A stretch of 64,000 nucleotides of DNA, from positions 273,700 through 337,699 of the forward strand of contig NZ_RQVS01000001.1 in the NCBI RefSeq assembly GCF_003865375.1, in the 5' to 3' direction. The translations under genes and the position numbers were made by a program. This stretch comes from Gulosibacter macacae (GTDB lineage Bacteria > Actinomycetota > Actinomycetes > Actinomycetales > Microbacteriaceae). Below, in pieces: positions 1 to 9,240 of this stretch (position 1 is its first letter; the number at the start of each line of letters is the position of its first letter). The notes under the pieces were generated by a model that was not told where the DNA came from, did no database searches, and saw nothing but the letters and a program-made list of their open reading frames with translations.

Positions 1-392
1 GCTTCTCCGAAGCGCACCTCGGCGAAGCCCGCCGCATCCGCGTCATTGACGAGCGAGACCGGCTGCTCGAGGGCCTTCGAGAACAGGTCGCGGGCGTTGA
101 AGCCGATCCATTCTTGGTCGATATTCGCGGCCGAGCGGGCGATGCCGTGGGTGACAATTGCGGGCATACACATGCCAATCGGCAGCGGGTCGGTTCCGGC
201 CTTCTCTTGGGCGCGGATGCGGTCGACGACCTCAACGACCGCGTCGCGCACCGGGGTAATCGGCGCGCCGGTCGGGGTCGGCACCTTCATGCGGTCGCCA
301 ATTACCTTGCCGCGATCAAGGTCGACGAGCGCTCCCTTGATGCCGGTGCCGCCGATGTCAATGCCGATGCCGAGCCTGCGGTGTTTCGCCAT
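1..392 (-). CDS. ppgK: Polyphosphate glucokinase (ROK family), N-terminal part
   Basis: Phosphorylates glucose to glucose-6-phosphate using polyphosphate or ATP, in the cytosol. The gene reads leftward from ATG at 392 and runs off the window, so only about 130 residues are visible. The N-terminus has the phosphate-binding motif GIDIGGTGIKGALVDL at about residues 8-23, typical of actinobacterial PPGK within the ROK fold, followed by the PIGMCMPAIVTHG segment. Its start lies 24 bp from the end of map, which reads the same way. The family call is firm. Choice of polyphosphate over ATP as donor is inferred from family resemblance only. Confidence 0.88.
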   Translation of the reverse strand, partial: MAKHRRLGIGIDIGGTGIKGALVDLDRGKVIGDRMKVPTPTGAPITPVRDAVVEVVDRIRAQEKAGTDPLPIGMCMPAIVTHGIARSAANIDQEWIGFNARDLFSKALEQPVSLVNDADAAGFAEVRFGE

Positions 393-415
393 GCGGTCAG
401 CCTACTGGCACTGGT

Positions 416-1294
416 TCAGCGCTGTGATGAGGGCAGCGTCAAGATCTCTACGCCGTCTTCGCCGACGTAGATCGTGTGCTCGAATTGGGCGCAACGTGAG
501 CCGTCGCGGGTGACCACGGTCCAGCCGTCGTCCCAGAGCCGCCACTGCTGTGAGCCAGTCACGAGCATCGGCTCGACCGTAAACACCATGCCCACCTCGA
601 TGACATCGGTGAACTGCTTCGCGTCATAGTGGGGGATGATCAGGCCCGAGTGGAACGCGCGGCCGACGCCGTGCCCGGTATAGTCCTGCACCGACTCGTA
701 GCCAAAGCGGCCGGCATATTTTTCGATCACGCGGCCGATCACGTTCACCTCGCGACCTGGCTTCGCGGCCCGGATGCCCCGCATCGTGGCCTCGTGCGTC
801 ACTTCGACGAGCTGTCGCGATTCGGCAGCTACATCTCCGACGAGATACATGCGATTCGTGTCGCCGTGCATCCCTTCGAAGTAGGCGGTGACGTCAATGT
901 TGAGGATGTCTCCAGACTCGAGCACCGTGTCGTCGGGGATGCCGTGGCAGATCACCTCGTTGAGCGAGGTGCACGACGATTTCGTAAAGCCGCGATAGCC
1001 GAGGGTCGACGGATAAGCATTGTGCGCGACGAGGTAGTCGTGGGCAAGCTGGTCGAGGCGCTCGGTCGTCACACCGGGCACGACGTGCGGCTCAAGCATC
1101 TCGAGGCAATCGGCCGCAATCTGGCAGGCGCGGCGAAGGCGCACGAGCTCTTCAGCGGAATACAGATCACCGGTGCCATCGGGTTCATTCGGTCGGACCT
1201 TCCCGACATACTCGGGTCGAGCAATGTGCGCGGGCACGGGACGCATTGGCGTCACTGTGCCGGGGATGAGGAGGCCGGTCGAGTCTTTGGGCAT
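416..1294 (-). CDS. map: Methionine aminopeptidase, type I
   Basis: Removes initiator methionine from nascent proteins, as a cytosolic metalloenzyme. The 292-residue product carries the five metal ligands in the usual order: D134 (NIDVTAYFEG), D145 (HGDTNR), H208 (GHGVGRAFH), E241 (VEPML) and E272 (QFEHTIYV). H117 is in NEVICHGIP. The N-terminal extension of about 40 residues fits the MetAP1c type of actinobacteria. I chose ATG at 1294 over an upstream in-frame codon at 1333, because a TAAGAT box ends 7 bases before 1294 and the upstream start would overlap the divergent gene. No Shine-Dalgarno is visible, so the mRNA is probably leaderless. Confidence 0.95.
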   Translation of the reverse strand: MPKDSTGLLIPGTVTPMRPVPAHIARPEYVGKVRPNEPDGTGDLYSAEELVRLRRACQIAADCLEMLEPHVVPGVTTERLDQLAHDYLVAHNAYPSTLGYRGFTKSSCTSLNEVICHGIPDDTVLESGDILNIDVTAYFEGMHGDTNRMYLVGDVAAESRQLVEVTHEATMRGIRAAKPGREVNVIGRVIEKYAGRFGYESVQDYTGHGVGRAFHSGLIIPHYDAKQFTDVIEVGMVFTVEPMLVTGSQQWRLWDDGWTVVTRDGSRCAQFEHTIYVGEDGVEILTLPSSQR

Positions 1295-1319
1295 GCGGTT
1301 GATCTTAGGCGGGGAGCAA

Positions 1320-1325
1320 TAGTCT
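1320..1325 (+). promoter_or_regulatory. -10 box of a probable leaderless promoter
   Basis: TAGTCT ends six bases before ATG 1332 and no Shine-Dalgarno is present. On the other strand TAAGAT sits seven bases before the map start, so the two divergent genes appear to share one compact leaderless promoter region. Confidence 0.5.
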
Positions 1326-1331
1326 GTGCGC

Positions 1332-1529
1332 ATGAGCGACTACAACGAAACCCCCGAAGAGTACTGGTACAACACCCGCACCGGCGAGGTTGAGCAGGGC
1401 AAGCAGTCCATCTCATCCGAGCGATTGGGCCCCTTCCCGACCTTTGAACAGGCCGAGCGCGCCAACGAGAAGCTCGCCGAAAACGCCCGTGCCTGGGCCG
1501 AAGAAGAGGCCGCTGAAGACGACGAGTAG
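1332..1529 (+). CDS. Small acidic conserved protein (SPOR-like, 65 aa)
   Basis: A 65-residue protein beginning MSDYNETPEEYWYNT and ending in a Glu/Asp-rich tail. The motif YWYNTRTGEVEQG followed by LGPFPTFEQAERA resembles short SPOR-type proteins annotated in many actinobacteria. Its function is unknown. ATG at 1332 is preferred to an in-frame codon at 1326, because TAGTCT at 1320-1325 lies six bases upstream, as in a leaderless transcript. It is divergent from map with only 37 bp between starts, so the two promoters overlap. No signal peptide or membrane segment is present. Confidence 0.75.
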   Translation: MSDYNETPEEYWYNTRTGEVEQGKQSISSERLGPFPTFEQAERANEKLAENARAWAEEEAAEDDE

Positions 1530-1535
1530 GCCACT

Positions 1536-1608
1536 CTGGTTGGTTGAGTAGCCGAAGGTGCCTTCGGCCTACCCTTCGAGAGCCTCAGGGCACCGCTCGA
1601 TCAACCAG
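1536..1608. repeat. Interspersed palindromic repeat, copy A
   Basis: A degenerate inverted repeat. CTGGTTGGTTGAGTAGC on the left is matched by GCTCGATCAACCAG on the right, with an inner GCCGAAGGTGCCTTCGGC hairpin. It lies between convergent genes (the 65-aa protein and panB) and may act as a bidirectional terminator. It belongs to the same family as the copies near 29.7, 51.5, 58.2 and 61.6 kb. Confidence 0.7.
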
Positions 1609-1620
1609 GGTGCCTTCGGC

Positions 1621-2451
1621 CTATTCCGGCACGACGTTGTCGTACGTTTCGGCTTCGGCCGGGTAGGTGCCAGCGCGCACGTCCTCGGCATACTGGCTTG
1701 CGGCATCCCGCAACATCTCGGCGATGTTCGCGTACTTGCGCACGAACTTCGGCGTACGACCCTGGCTGAGACCAAAAGCGTCGGTCCAGACGAGAATTTG
1801 TCCATCGCATCCGGCGCCCGCGCCAATGCCGATGGTCGGAATCTTGAGCGCTGCCGAAACGCGCTCGGCAACATCGGCCGGAACCATCTCAATGACGACC
1901 GCGAACGCACCCGCGCGCTCGACGGCGAGCGCGTCGGCGAGCAGCTGCTCCTCAGCGGCACCGCGGCCCTGCACGACGTGGCCGCCGAGGTTGTGCTCCG
2001 ATTGCGGGGTAAAGCCAACGTGACCACAGACGGGGATGCCCGACTCAGTAATGCGGCGAATTTGCGGCTCCATGCGCACGCCGCCCTCAAGCTTCACACC
2101 CGAAGCGCCCGATTCCTTCATGAAGCGCACCGCAGTGTCAAGCGCCTGATCGGCCGAACGCTCATAGCTCCCGAAGGGGAGGTCGGCGATGACGAACGAT
2201 CGCGTCACCGCGCCCGAGACGGCGCGAGCCATGGTGATTAGTTCATCCGTGGTGATCGGCAGCGTCGAGTTGTAACCGAGCACGACGTTCGCGGCTGAAT
2301 CGCCGACGAGCAGTAGGTCGATGCCGGCCTCGTCGAAGATCTGCGCCGTGAGCGCGTCATAGCTCGTGAGCGCCGTGATTTTCAAGCCATCGGCCTTCGC
2401 CTGGGCGAAGTGACGGGTACGGATGCGCTTGCGCGGTGTCTGGTCAGCCAT
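1621..2451 (-). CDS. panB: 3-methyl-2-oxobutanoate hydroxymethyltransferase
   Basis: First committed step of pantothenate synthesis: transfers a hydroxymethyl group from 5,10-methylene-THF to 2-oxoisovalerate to give ketopantoate. The 276-residue protein has the family signatures [34 protein letters not shown], and KLEGG with HVGFTPQS, which hold the Mg-binding aspartates and the active site. ATG at 2451 (MADQ) is chosen; another in-frame ATG lies at 2460. TAGGCT upstream could be the -10. It is divergent from glnA2 with a gap of about 60 bp. panB beside glnA2 is a conserved actinobacterial arrangement. Confidence 0.95.
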   Translation of the reverse strand: MADQTPRKRIRTRHFAQAKADGLKITALTSYDALTAQIFDEAGIDLLLVGDSAANVVLGYNSTLPITTDELITMARAVSGAVTRSFVIADLPFGSYERSADQALDTAVRFMKESGASGVKLEGGVRMEPQIRRITESGIPVCGHVGFTPQSEHNLGGHVVQGRGAAEEQLLADALAVERAGAFAVVIEMVPADVAERVSAALKIPTIGIGAGAGCDGQILVWTDAFGLSQGRTPKFVRKYANIAEMLRDAASQYAEDVRAGTYPAEAETYDNVVPE

Positions 2452-2513
2452 GGGGGTCATTGTAGGCGGCGCGACGGTAGCCTAATCGGGAAGCCACGTC
2501 GGAAGGAACCTCC

Positions 2514-3848
2514 GTGAACAAGCAGCAGGACTACGTCCTTCGCACCATCGATGAGCGCGAGATCAAGTTCATCCGACTCTGGTTTACCGATGTGCTCGGT
2601 TCACTCAAGTCGATTGCGCTCGCGCCGGCTGAAGTTGAGGGCGCGTTCAACGAGGGCGTTGGCTTTGACGGCTCGTCGATTGAGGGCCTGACCCGCCGGT
2701 CCGAAGCCGATATGCTCCTGCATCCCGACCCCTCGACCTTTCAGGTGCTGCCGTGGCGTGATGTCGATGCCACGGCGCGCATGTTCTGCGATCTCTCGAC
2801 TCCGGATGGGCAGCCTGCGGTCTCGGACCCGCGTCGCGTGCTTCGTCGCGCACTCGATCACGCCGCGAATCTCGGCTTCACGTTCTACATTCACCCGGAG
2901 ATTGAGTTCTATGTGCTGAAGTCTCGGCACCCCGGCGTGAATGGCCTGGAAGCCATCGACAACGCTGGCTACTTCGACAATGTCGCCGGTGGCACGACCC
3001 ACGACCTGCGCCGTCGCGCCGTGCGGCTGCTCGAAGACCTCGGCATTTCGGTGGAGTTCAGCCACCACGAGGGTGGCCCCGGCCAGAACGAGATCGACCT
3101 GCGCTATGCGGACGCACTCGCCACCGCCGACAACATCATGACCTTTCGCTCGGTTGTCAAAGAAGTCGCGTTCGAGCAGGACTGCTTTGCCACCTTCATG
3201 CCGAAGCCACGCTGGGATTGGCCGGGTTCGGGCATGCATACGCACATGTCGCTCTTCGAGGGCGACACCAACGCCTTCTACGAAGCCGGTGCCCCGCACC
3301 AGCTTTCGCGCACCGGCAAGCACTTCATTGCGGGCCTGCTCAAGCACGCCCGTGAGATCACCGCGGTCACCAACCAGACGGTTAACTCCTACAAGCGCCT
3401 CTGGGGTGGCGATGAGGCACCGAGTTATGTGTGCTGGGGACACAACAACTCCTCGGCACTCGTGCGCGTACCGACCTACAAGCCCAATAAGGGCGGCTCG
3501 GCGCGCGTTGAATACCGCGCCCTCGACTCTGCCGCGAATCCCTATTTGGCCTATGCGGTGCTCCTCGAGGCGGGGCTTCGCGGTATCGAGCACGAGTACG
3601 AGATTCCGGATGAGATCGATGGCGACCTGCGCGATCTTTCGGAGCGGGAGCGCCGCGTGCTCGGCTACGAGCCGCTGCCGACGAGCCTCGATGAAGCGCT
3701 TGCGGCAATGGAAGAGTCGGAACTCGTCGCCGAAGTGCTCGGCGAACAGCTCTACAGCTTCTTCCTCGACAACAAGCACAACGAGTGGCGGCAGTACCGC
3801 GCGCAGGTGACCGAGTTTGAACTGCGTAGCGGTTTGACGCAGTTCTAG
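2514..3848 (+). CDS. glnA2: Glutamine synthetase GlnA2, non-adenylylated type
   Basis: ATP-dependent ligation of ammonia to glutamate. It is 444 residues, the length of mycobacterial GlnA2 and about 30 shorter than GlnA1. Motifs include GFDGSSIEG (latch region), HPEIEFYV, GSGMHTHMSLF (ATP/Glu binding) and RVEYRALDSAANPYL. The region that carries the adenylylation tyrosine in GlnA1 reads GDLRDLSERERR here, so the tyrosine is replaced by arginine and GlnE control is unlikely. The GTG start is preceded by GGAAGGAA. glnE follows after a 12-bp gap, so the two are probably one operon. Confidence 0.93.
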   Translation: MNKQQDYVLRTIDEREIKFIRLWFTDVLGSLKSIALAPAEVEGAFNEGVGFDGSSIEGLTRRSEADMLLHPDPSTFQVLPWRDVDATARMFCDLSTPDGQPAVSDPRRVLRRALDHAANLGFTFYIHPEIEFYVLKSRHPGVNGLEAIDNAGYFDNVAGGTTHDLRRRAVRLLEDLGISVEFSHHEGGPGQNEIDLRYADALATADNIMTFRSVVKEVAFEQDCFATFMPKPRWDWPGSGMHTHMSLFEGDTNAFYEAGAPHQLSRTGKHFIAGLLKHAREITAVTNQTVNSYKRLWGGDEAPSYVCWGHNNSSALVRVPTYKPNKGGSARVEYRALDSAANPYLAYAVLLEAGLRGIEHEYEIPDEIDGDLRDLSERERRVLGYEPLPTSLDEALAAMEESELVAEVLGEQLYSFFLDNKHNEWRQYRAQVTEFELRSGLTQF

Positions 3849-3860
3849 GGGGCGGTTGAC

Positions 3861-6824
3861 GTGACCTCAGGCACCCGCACTGAGCTCATCCGAATTGGCT
3901 TTCGCGAGCCCTCGGTGGCGTTCGCGTACATTGAGAGTTTGAGTAAGCACCTCGACTTCACTCGCCAAGAGGTGCTCGACCTCATCGATCCCTTCGATGC
4001 CGATCCCGATAGCGCACTCGAGTTGCTCTGTAAGCAATTCGAGCGGAGCCCAGAACTCGCGAAGACTTGGCGCAACGACCCTGATTTGCTGCGCACGGCG
4101 CTGACGCTCTACGGCGCATCACCGGCGCTCGCCGAGTTTTTCCGTCGCCACCCAGAGCAGCTGCCGCTCGTGCACAGCAAGGCGCACGAATTGCCCTCGA
4201 AGGCGCAGATCGGCGCGGCGATGGCCGCGTCAATCGACGGGTTCGACGGGGATGCGGCCATCAGCGCGATGCGCGTTGCCTACCGCACGCAACTTGCCCG
4301 CATCGCTCTCTACGACGTGCTGCTCGACGAACCCGCTGTGTCGCTTCACCGCGTCGCGGGCGTACTTGCCGACCTCGCGGGCGCCACAATCGACACGGCA
4401 CTCACCCTGGCACGGCGCGAGATCTCCTCGCCGCCGGCTGGCTTTGGTCGCTTTCCCGCCGATGAAGTCGCTGCGGTGCAGCTGGCAGTCATTGGCATGG
4501 GCAAATGTGGTGCTGAAGAGCTCAACTATGTGTCGGACGTCGACGTCTTGTTCGTCGCCGAACCGCGCGAGGGGAGCGAGGTCTCCGTACCCCGAGCCAT
4601 CGAAATCGGCACCCGTCTCGCTACCGCCACGATGCGAATCGTGCACGAACCCGGGTTCGAGCCAGGGCTCTGGGAGGTCGACCCAAATCTTCGACCCGAG
4701 GGCAAGCACGGCGCGCTGGTGCGCACGCTCGACTCGTACCTCAGCTACTACGATCGGTGGGCGCAGAATTGGGAGTTCCAGGCGCTACTCAAAGCTCGCG
4801 CGATCGCCGGCGATCTCGAACTCGGCGAACAGTTCACCGCAGCGACATCGAAGCTCGTGTGGGGTGCCGCCGGTCGCGATGACTTCGTGCTCCAGGTGCA
4901 GGCGATGCGCGAACGAGTCATCAGCCTCATCCCCGCCGATGAAGTTGATCGTCAGCTCAAGCTTGGGCCGGGCGGGCTGCGCGATGTCGAGTTCACCGTG
5001 CAATTGCTGCAGCTCGTGCACGGTCAGGTCGACGAAGAATTGCGCGTGCGCTCGACCCTCGAGGCGCTCTCGGCGCTCGTCGCCGGTGGATTCATTGGCC
5101 GCGACGACGGGGCAGCATTCGCCAATGACTATCGCTTCTTACGACTCTTAGAGCACCGCGTGCAATTACGGCACCTGCGGCGCACACACCTGCTTCCGGA
5201 TGCACGCGATGAGTTGCGCTCACTCGCGCGTGCCGCTCGAGTCGACACGACCGCGGCGCTGCAGGAACGGCTCAGCGAGGTTCGGCGACGCGTGCGCGGG
5301 CTCCACCAGCAGGTGTTCTACCGGCCCCTACTCAGTGCAGTGGCCTCACTACCAAGCGACTCGTTCCAGCTCACGAGTGCCCAGGCCGAGGCACGTTTGC
5401 GGGCGATTGGCTATCGCGATACTCGCGGGGCCCTCGGCCACATCGAGGCGCTCATCCGCGGGGTGTCGCGGCGCGCCACCATGCAACGCAATCTCCTGCC
5501 GATCCTCCTCGACTGGCTCGGCCGCGGCGCAATGCCCGACCGGGGCCTACTCGCGTTCCGCAAGCTGTCCGAGCAAAATGGCGATGCATCCTGGTATTTG
5601 CGGCTCTTGCGCGACTCGAATATCGCCGCCCGGCGCCTGTGCGAACTGCTCTCTTCGAGCGCCTTCTGTGCCACCTTCCTCGAGCTTTTCCCCGAGGCCG
5701 TGCAATGGCTTGATGACGATGACCGGCTTTCGCCGACGAGCCTCGAAGCACTCGAAGTCGAGTTTGCTGGGGCACTGCGCAGGTACGACGATGAAGAACA
5801 GTTGCGCCGCGTTATCCGCACCATGCGGCGACGTGAGATGTTGCGTCTCGCGATTGGGTTCATCCTCGGTGTCAACGAGATTGACGACACCGCAACGGGC
5901 CTGAGCGACCTCGCGACCGCGACCGGGCGGGCGGCACTTGCCACGGTGTTGCAGACCGACGACGTGGACTACCCGGCTTTTGCGGTGATCGCGATGGGCC
6001 GATACGGGGGAGCAGAACTCGGCTTCGGCTCCGACCTCGATGTGCTCTATGTCTATGACCCGGGCGAGATGGCCACGGAAGTCGCAAGTCAGCGATCAAA
6101 GCAGCTTGTGGGCCGACTCGTCGACGTCGTTGCCGACCCGCGCTTGCCGATTGAATTGGATGCGGATCTGCGGCCCGAAGGGAAGTCCGGTCCGCTTGCC
6201 CGTTCGCTTGCTGCCTACGAGGCGTACTACCAACGCTGGTCGCTCGGGTGGGAGGCACAGGCGCTATTGCGTGCTCGCCCGGTGGTCGGCGATGATGGCG
6301 TCTGTGCCGCATTCAACGCGATCGCCGAGCCGGTGCGGTACCGCGAGGGCGGGCTTTCGAAGGCCGATCTTGTGGAGATTCAGCGCATTAAGGCGCGTGT
6401 TGAGTCGGAGCGCTTACCGCGCGGTGCAGACCCGAAGCGGCATCTCAAGCTAGGTCGTGGCTCATTGAGTGACGTCGAGTGGCTGATGCAAACCGTGCAA
6501 TTGCAGCACGCCCACGAATCGCCAGCGTTGCGTACGACTTCGACGCTCGAGGCCCTCGAGGTCGCGGTTGCCGAGGGGTATGTTCCGGCTGAGGATGCGA
6601 GCGTGCTGCGCGAAGCGTGGCTCATGTCGTCGCGCATCCGTTCGGCGGTCTACCTCTACGCAAATACCCAGACCGATGTGTTGCCGACCGACCCCGTTGA
6701 GCTCGATGGTGTGGCGCGCATCCTCGGCTATCAGGCCGGGCACGGAGTCGATCTCGAAAACGACTACCTCACAGTGACCCGCCGCGCGCGCCACTCCTTC
6801 GAGAAGCTGTTCTACGGCGATTAG
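3861..6824 (+). CDS. glnE: Bifunctional [glutamine synthetase] adenylyltransferase/adenylyl-removing enzyme
   Basis: Adds or removes AMP on a tyrosine of type-I-beta glutamine synthetase in response to nitrogen status. The 987-residue protein has the two expected nucleotidyltransferase domains. The N-terminal domain has GMGKCGAEELNYVSDVDVLF at about residue 212, and the C-terminal one has AMGRYGGAELGFGSDLDVLY at about 712. Each is followed by a helical GlnD-PII-type region (PGGLRDVEF and RGSLSDVEW). The start is GTG, 12 bp after glnA2. Its likely substrate is GlnA1 (Y402), encoded on the other strand about 3.4 kb away, not the adjacent GlnA2. Confidence 0.95.
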   Translation: MTSGTRTELIRIGFREPSVAFAYIESLSKHLDFTRQEVLDLIDPFDADPDSALELLCKQFERSPELAKTWRNDPDLLRTALTLYGASPALAEFFRRHPEQLPLVHSKAHELPSKAQIGAAMAASIDGFDGDAAISAMRVAYRTQLARIALYDVLLDEPAVSLHRVAGVLADLAGATIDTALTLARREISSPPAGFGRFPADEVAAVQLAVIGMGKCGAEELNYVSDVDVLFVAEPREGSEVSVPRAIEIGTRLATATMRIVHEPGFEPGLWEVDPNLRPEGKHGALVRTLDSYLSYYDRWAQNWEFQALLKARAIAGDLELGEQFTAATSKLVWGAAGRDDFVLQVQAMRERVISLIPADEVDRQLKLGPGGLRDVEFTVQLLQLVHGQVDEELRVRSTLEALSALVAGGFIGRDDGAAFANDYRFLRLLEHRVQLRHLRRTHLLPDARDELRSLARAARVDTTAALQERLSEVRRRVRGLHQQVFYRPLLSAVASLPSDSFQLTSAQAEARLRAIGYRDTRGALGHIEALIRGVSRRATMQRNLLPILLDWLGRGAMPDRGLLAFRKLSEQNGDASWYLRLLRDSNIAARRLCELLSSSAFCATFLELFPEAVQWLDDDDRLSPTSLEALEVEFAGALRRYDDEEQLRRVIRTMRRREMLRLAIGFILGVNEIDDTATGLSDLATATGRAALATVLQTDDVDYPAFAVIAMGRYGGAELGFGSDLDVLYVYDPGEMATEVASQRSKQLVGRLVDVVADPRLPIELDADLRPEGKSGPLARSLAAYEAYYQRWSLGWEAQALLRARPVVGDDGVCAAFNAIAEPVRYREGGLSKADLVEIQRIKARVESERLPRGADPKRHLKLGRGSLSDVEWLMQTVQLQHAHESPALRTTSTLEALEVAVAEGYVPAEDASVLREAWLMSSRIRSAVYLYANTQTDVLPTDPVELDGVARILGYQAGHGVDLENDYLTVTRRARHSFEKLFYGD

Positions 6825-6853
6825 CGCGTACTTCGAGGGCCTCAGCACAGGCA

Positions 6854-6890
6854 CTTCGAGGGCCGCGCCACCTGGGCGCGGCCCTCGAAG
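6854..6890. terminator. Bidirectional hairpin between glnE and the GshB-like gene
   Basis: A perfect 16-bp stem (CTTCGAGGGCCGCGCC, 6854-6869, with its complement at 6875-6890) around a 5-base loop, between two convergent genes. A partial copy of the same motif, CTTCGAGGGCC, precedes it at about 6831. Confidence 0.75.
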
Positions 6891-6899
6891 CACCGCCAA

Positions 6900-7943
6900 C
6901 TACAGCGTCGCGAGGTTCGCGTTACTTAGCTCACCCTGATATTGCGCACGGATGCCGAGCTTCCGCTCGAGATCCTCGATCACGGCCGGTGCAAAGTCGA
7001 CGCCGTAGAGCTCCTGGCAGCTGCCGAGACCACCCGGGCTGAAGACGTTCACCTCCATGAGCTTGTCGCCCACGATGTCGAGGCCGACCAAATGCATCCC
7101 ATCGGCGATCAACTTCGGACGAACGGCTTCGACGAGTGAGAGCATCTCGTCGGTCACCTCGACCGCCTCAGCCTTGCCGCCAGCCGACATATTCGAGCGG
7201 ATGTCCTTCGTCGACGAACGCCGACGGAATGCCGCGATGCGTCCCGCGCGCTCGAGCGGCCGTCCGTTCATCACGAACATCCGCACATCGCCGTTCTTGG
7301 CTTCGGGCAGATACTCCTGCGCAACGACGTAGCCATCGCGCGAGATCGCTTCAACGATCTGATTGAGATTCGGCGATTCCTCATCGTTGACGAGGAACAC
7401 ACCCGAACCGCCCGAGCCCTGGAGCGGCTTGAGCACGGCGCGGCCACCAAGCTCGTCAATGAACTCCTGGATGATGTTCTCTTCGCGAGAGATCAGGGTG
7501 CGTGGGCGCACCACCTCGGGGAAGTGCTGGAAGTACGCCTTCGAGAGTGCATTCGCAAGGCTCGTCGGATCGTTGACGACGAGCACCCCGGTCGAGGCGA
7601 TGAGCTGACCGAAAGCGACTCCCGCGTTCGGTGCCCAGGGCCGCTCGGCGGCGTCGTCAGCTGGGTCGTTGCGAAGCATGATGACATCGAAATCGCCCAC
7701 CTCGATGTGCTCGTCACTCTCGGGTTTTTGCACATCATCGAGGTATCGCTCAAGCGAGCGGTAGTTCTTGGCGGCTCCGCCGCGCGCGCGAGCGGCGAGC
7801 GAGCCATCGGGCTGGTAGGCAAAGTCACCTACGCCCATGATGCGCACTTCGTGACCCAATTGGGTCGCGGCCATGGCCAGGCGAACAGTGGTGTACACCG
7901 ACTTCTCGGTAAGCACGTCATTGACGACGAATCCAATTTTCAC
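6900..7943 (-). CDS. GshB-like ATP-grasp ligase (glutathione synthetase family)
   Basis: A 347-residue ATP-grasp enzyme resembling prokaryotic glutathione synthetase. The N-terminal pre-ATP-grasp domain (IGFVVNDVL...VIMLRNDPADD) is followed by ATP-grasp motifs: VLKPLQGSGGSGVF (P-loop-like), QEYLPEAKNGDVRMFVMNG, RSNMSAGGKAEA and the Mg-binding LDIVGDKLMEVNVFSPGG. GTG at 7943 is chosen, with GGAG about 9 bases upstream; longer readings lack GshB similarity. No gshA is nearby and Microbacteriaceae normally use mycothiol, so the substrate may not be gamma-glutamylcysteine. It is the last gene of a three-gene cassette with the DUF1704 peptidase (79-bp gap). Confidence 0.82.
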   Translation of the reverse strand: MKIGFVVNDVLTEKSVYTTVRLAMAATQLGHEVRIMGVGDFAYQPDGSLAARARGGAAKNYRSLERYLDDVQKPESDEHIEVGDFDVIMLRNDPADDAAERPWAPNAGVAFGQLIASTGVLVVNDPTSLANALSKAYFQHFPEVVRPRTLISREENIIQEFIDELGGRAVLKPLQGSGGSGVFLVNDEESPNLNQIVEAISRDGYVVAQEYLPEAKNGDVRMFVMNGRPLERAGRIAAFRRRSSTKDIRSNMSAGGKAEAVEVTDEMLSLVEAVRPKLIADGMHLVGLDIVGDKLMEVNVFSPGGLGSCQELYGVDFAPAVIEDLERKLGIRAQYQGELSNANLATL

Positions 7944-8022
7944 GATGAAGCTCCGTTCAAGTTCAGAGTCGTGGGAATGGTGGGTACTGCGGGTACAACG
8001 TTGAGGGAAGTGAGAGCGGGCG

Positions 8023-9240
8023 TTAGGCGCGCGCCTGCATGGGCCGGTCGACGGCAAGTTCTGCGAGTTGAGGCAGGGCATCGACCGCAGACGCGAGCCG
8101 TTCAGCTGCAACCTTCGGCTCGAGAAATCTCGGCACCAGGCGCGGAGGACGTAAGGCATCGCGCGCGACGAGTCGTTCAACCACCTGCAGATCGTCGAGG
8201 GCGAACTTGCCAAGCCAGAGGTGCTCGAGTGACCCACCGCGTTCGACGTGGCGCAGGAGCCCGATGAAGCCGCGCAGGTACACGGCGTCTTTCGTGTAGC
8301 CGCCGCTGCGGTGTACCCGCATCGTGGTCGTATAAGCAGAGCCACGCGGCAGGCCTCGATGCACGAGCTCTGCATGTGTCTCGGCGAAATCGGCGCCGTC
8401 GAGCATGAGGCGAACGGCGACGACCCGGCTGGCGAGCTGGCGAAGGCGATTCGACGTGAGTTCGCCACAGAGCAGCTCGGCAAGCACACCGAGACCCTCC
8501 TGCGTCTCGTCGTAACCAGCAAACCCTGAGCCGAGCAGTCGCAGCGGCTGTGCGGCACCGTTCGCACGTGTCACAAGATGGGTACCAACTTCGTGATGGA
8601 TGAGGGCCATCGCGCGCGAGCGTTCCACGGTCGCTTTAGGCGAAATGAGCAGCGTGTCGCCTTCAACAACGATGCCGGCAATGCCATCGCGCACCTCGGC
8701 ATGCATCTCAACATCGGGGGCAATCTCGGCATAGGCCGCGATCTCTTCATCCGCCAGTGCCAAGAACTCTTCGGCGTCGAGCCGCTCGCCGCTCGACGAA
8801 CTCGGCGGCAACGCATCGAGTAGCCCCTCAGCGGTGGCCAGTAGCTCGTCACCAATGTCACCGTGCAACTCCAGGCTCAACTCGCGAAACAGCGCACTCC
8901 CGCGCGCGGCAAGCATCTCGGCCTGAAGCACGAGTTCGCGCCGCTTCGCGCGCACGAGCGCCGCGACATCCTCATCTTCGACCGCATTGACGTCAACCAT
9001 CGCAAGTTGGGCGAGGAGGACAGCCGGATCGACCTCGAGGCGGCGATAGACAAACTCAGGTTCGGTGCCTTCTGCGAGAAACCCCATCCGTTCTTCGGTG
9101 GAATTCGCGGGGGTGATTCCGAGCAAGAAACGGACTCCACCAGCGAGGGCCGCGAGCGTGTGGTCGACAGCAAGATCAACGGGGGAGAGTGCCGATGTTG
9201 CGATGGCCGGAATAGTTTCGGTGCGCATCCGGTCACCCAT
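8023..9240 (-). CDS. DUF1704 / QEGLA-motif zinc carboxypeptidase-like protein
   Basis: A 405-residue member of the DUF1704 family (TIGR02421, often annotated 'flavohemoglobin expression-modulating QEGLA motif protein'). The metal site is visible: HEVGTH at residues 216-221 (an HExxxH motif) and TQEGLGVL with E248 as probable third ligand. Eukaryotic relatives (MATCAP/TMCP) are tubulin-tail carboxypeptidases, so peptidase activity is a fair inference; the bacterial substrate is unknown. ATG at 9240 overlaps the end of the upstream amidohydrolase gene by 8 bp, which implies translational coupling. The longer in-frame reading upstream is antisense-like and was not used. Confidence 0.85.
   Translation of the reverse strand: MGDRMRTETIPAIATSALSPVDLAVDHTLAALAGGVRFLLGITPANSTEERMGFLAEGTEPEFVYRRLEVDPAVLLAQLAMVDVNAVEDEDVAALVRAKRRELVLQAEMLAARGSALFRELSLELHGDIGDELLATAEGLLDALPPSSSSGERLDAEEFLALADEEIAAYAEIAPDVEMHAEVRDGIAGIVVEGDTLLISPKATVERSRAMALIHHEVGTHLVTRANGAAQPLRLLGSGFAGYDETQEGLGVLAELLCGELTSNRLRQLASRVVAVRLMLDGADFAETHAELVHRGLPRGSAYTTTMRVHRSGGYTKDAVYLRGFIGLLRHVERGGSLEHLWLGKFALDDLQVVERLVARDALRPPRLVPRFLEPKVAAERLASAVDALPQLAELAVDRPMQARA

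Noticed and set aside
2601..3779. 392-residue open frame antisense to glnA2
   Set aside because: Entirely inside glnA2, no recognisable motifs.
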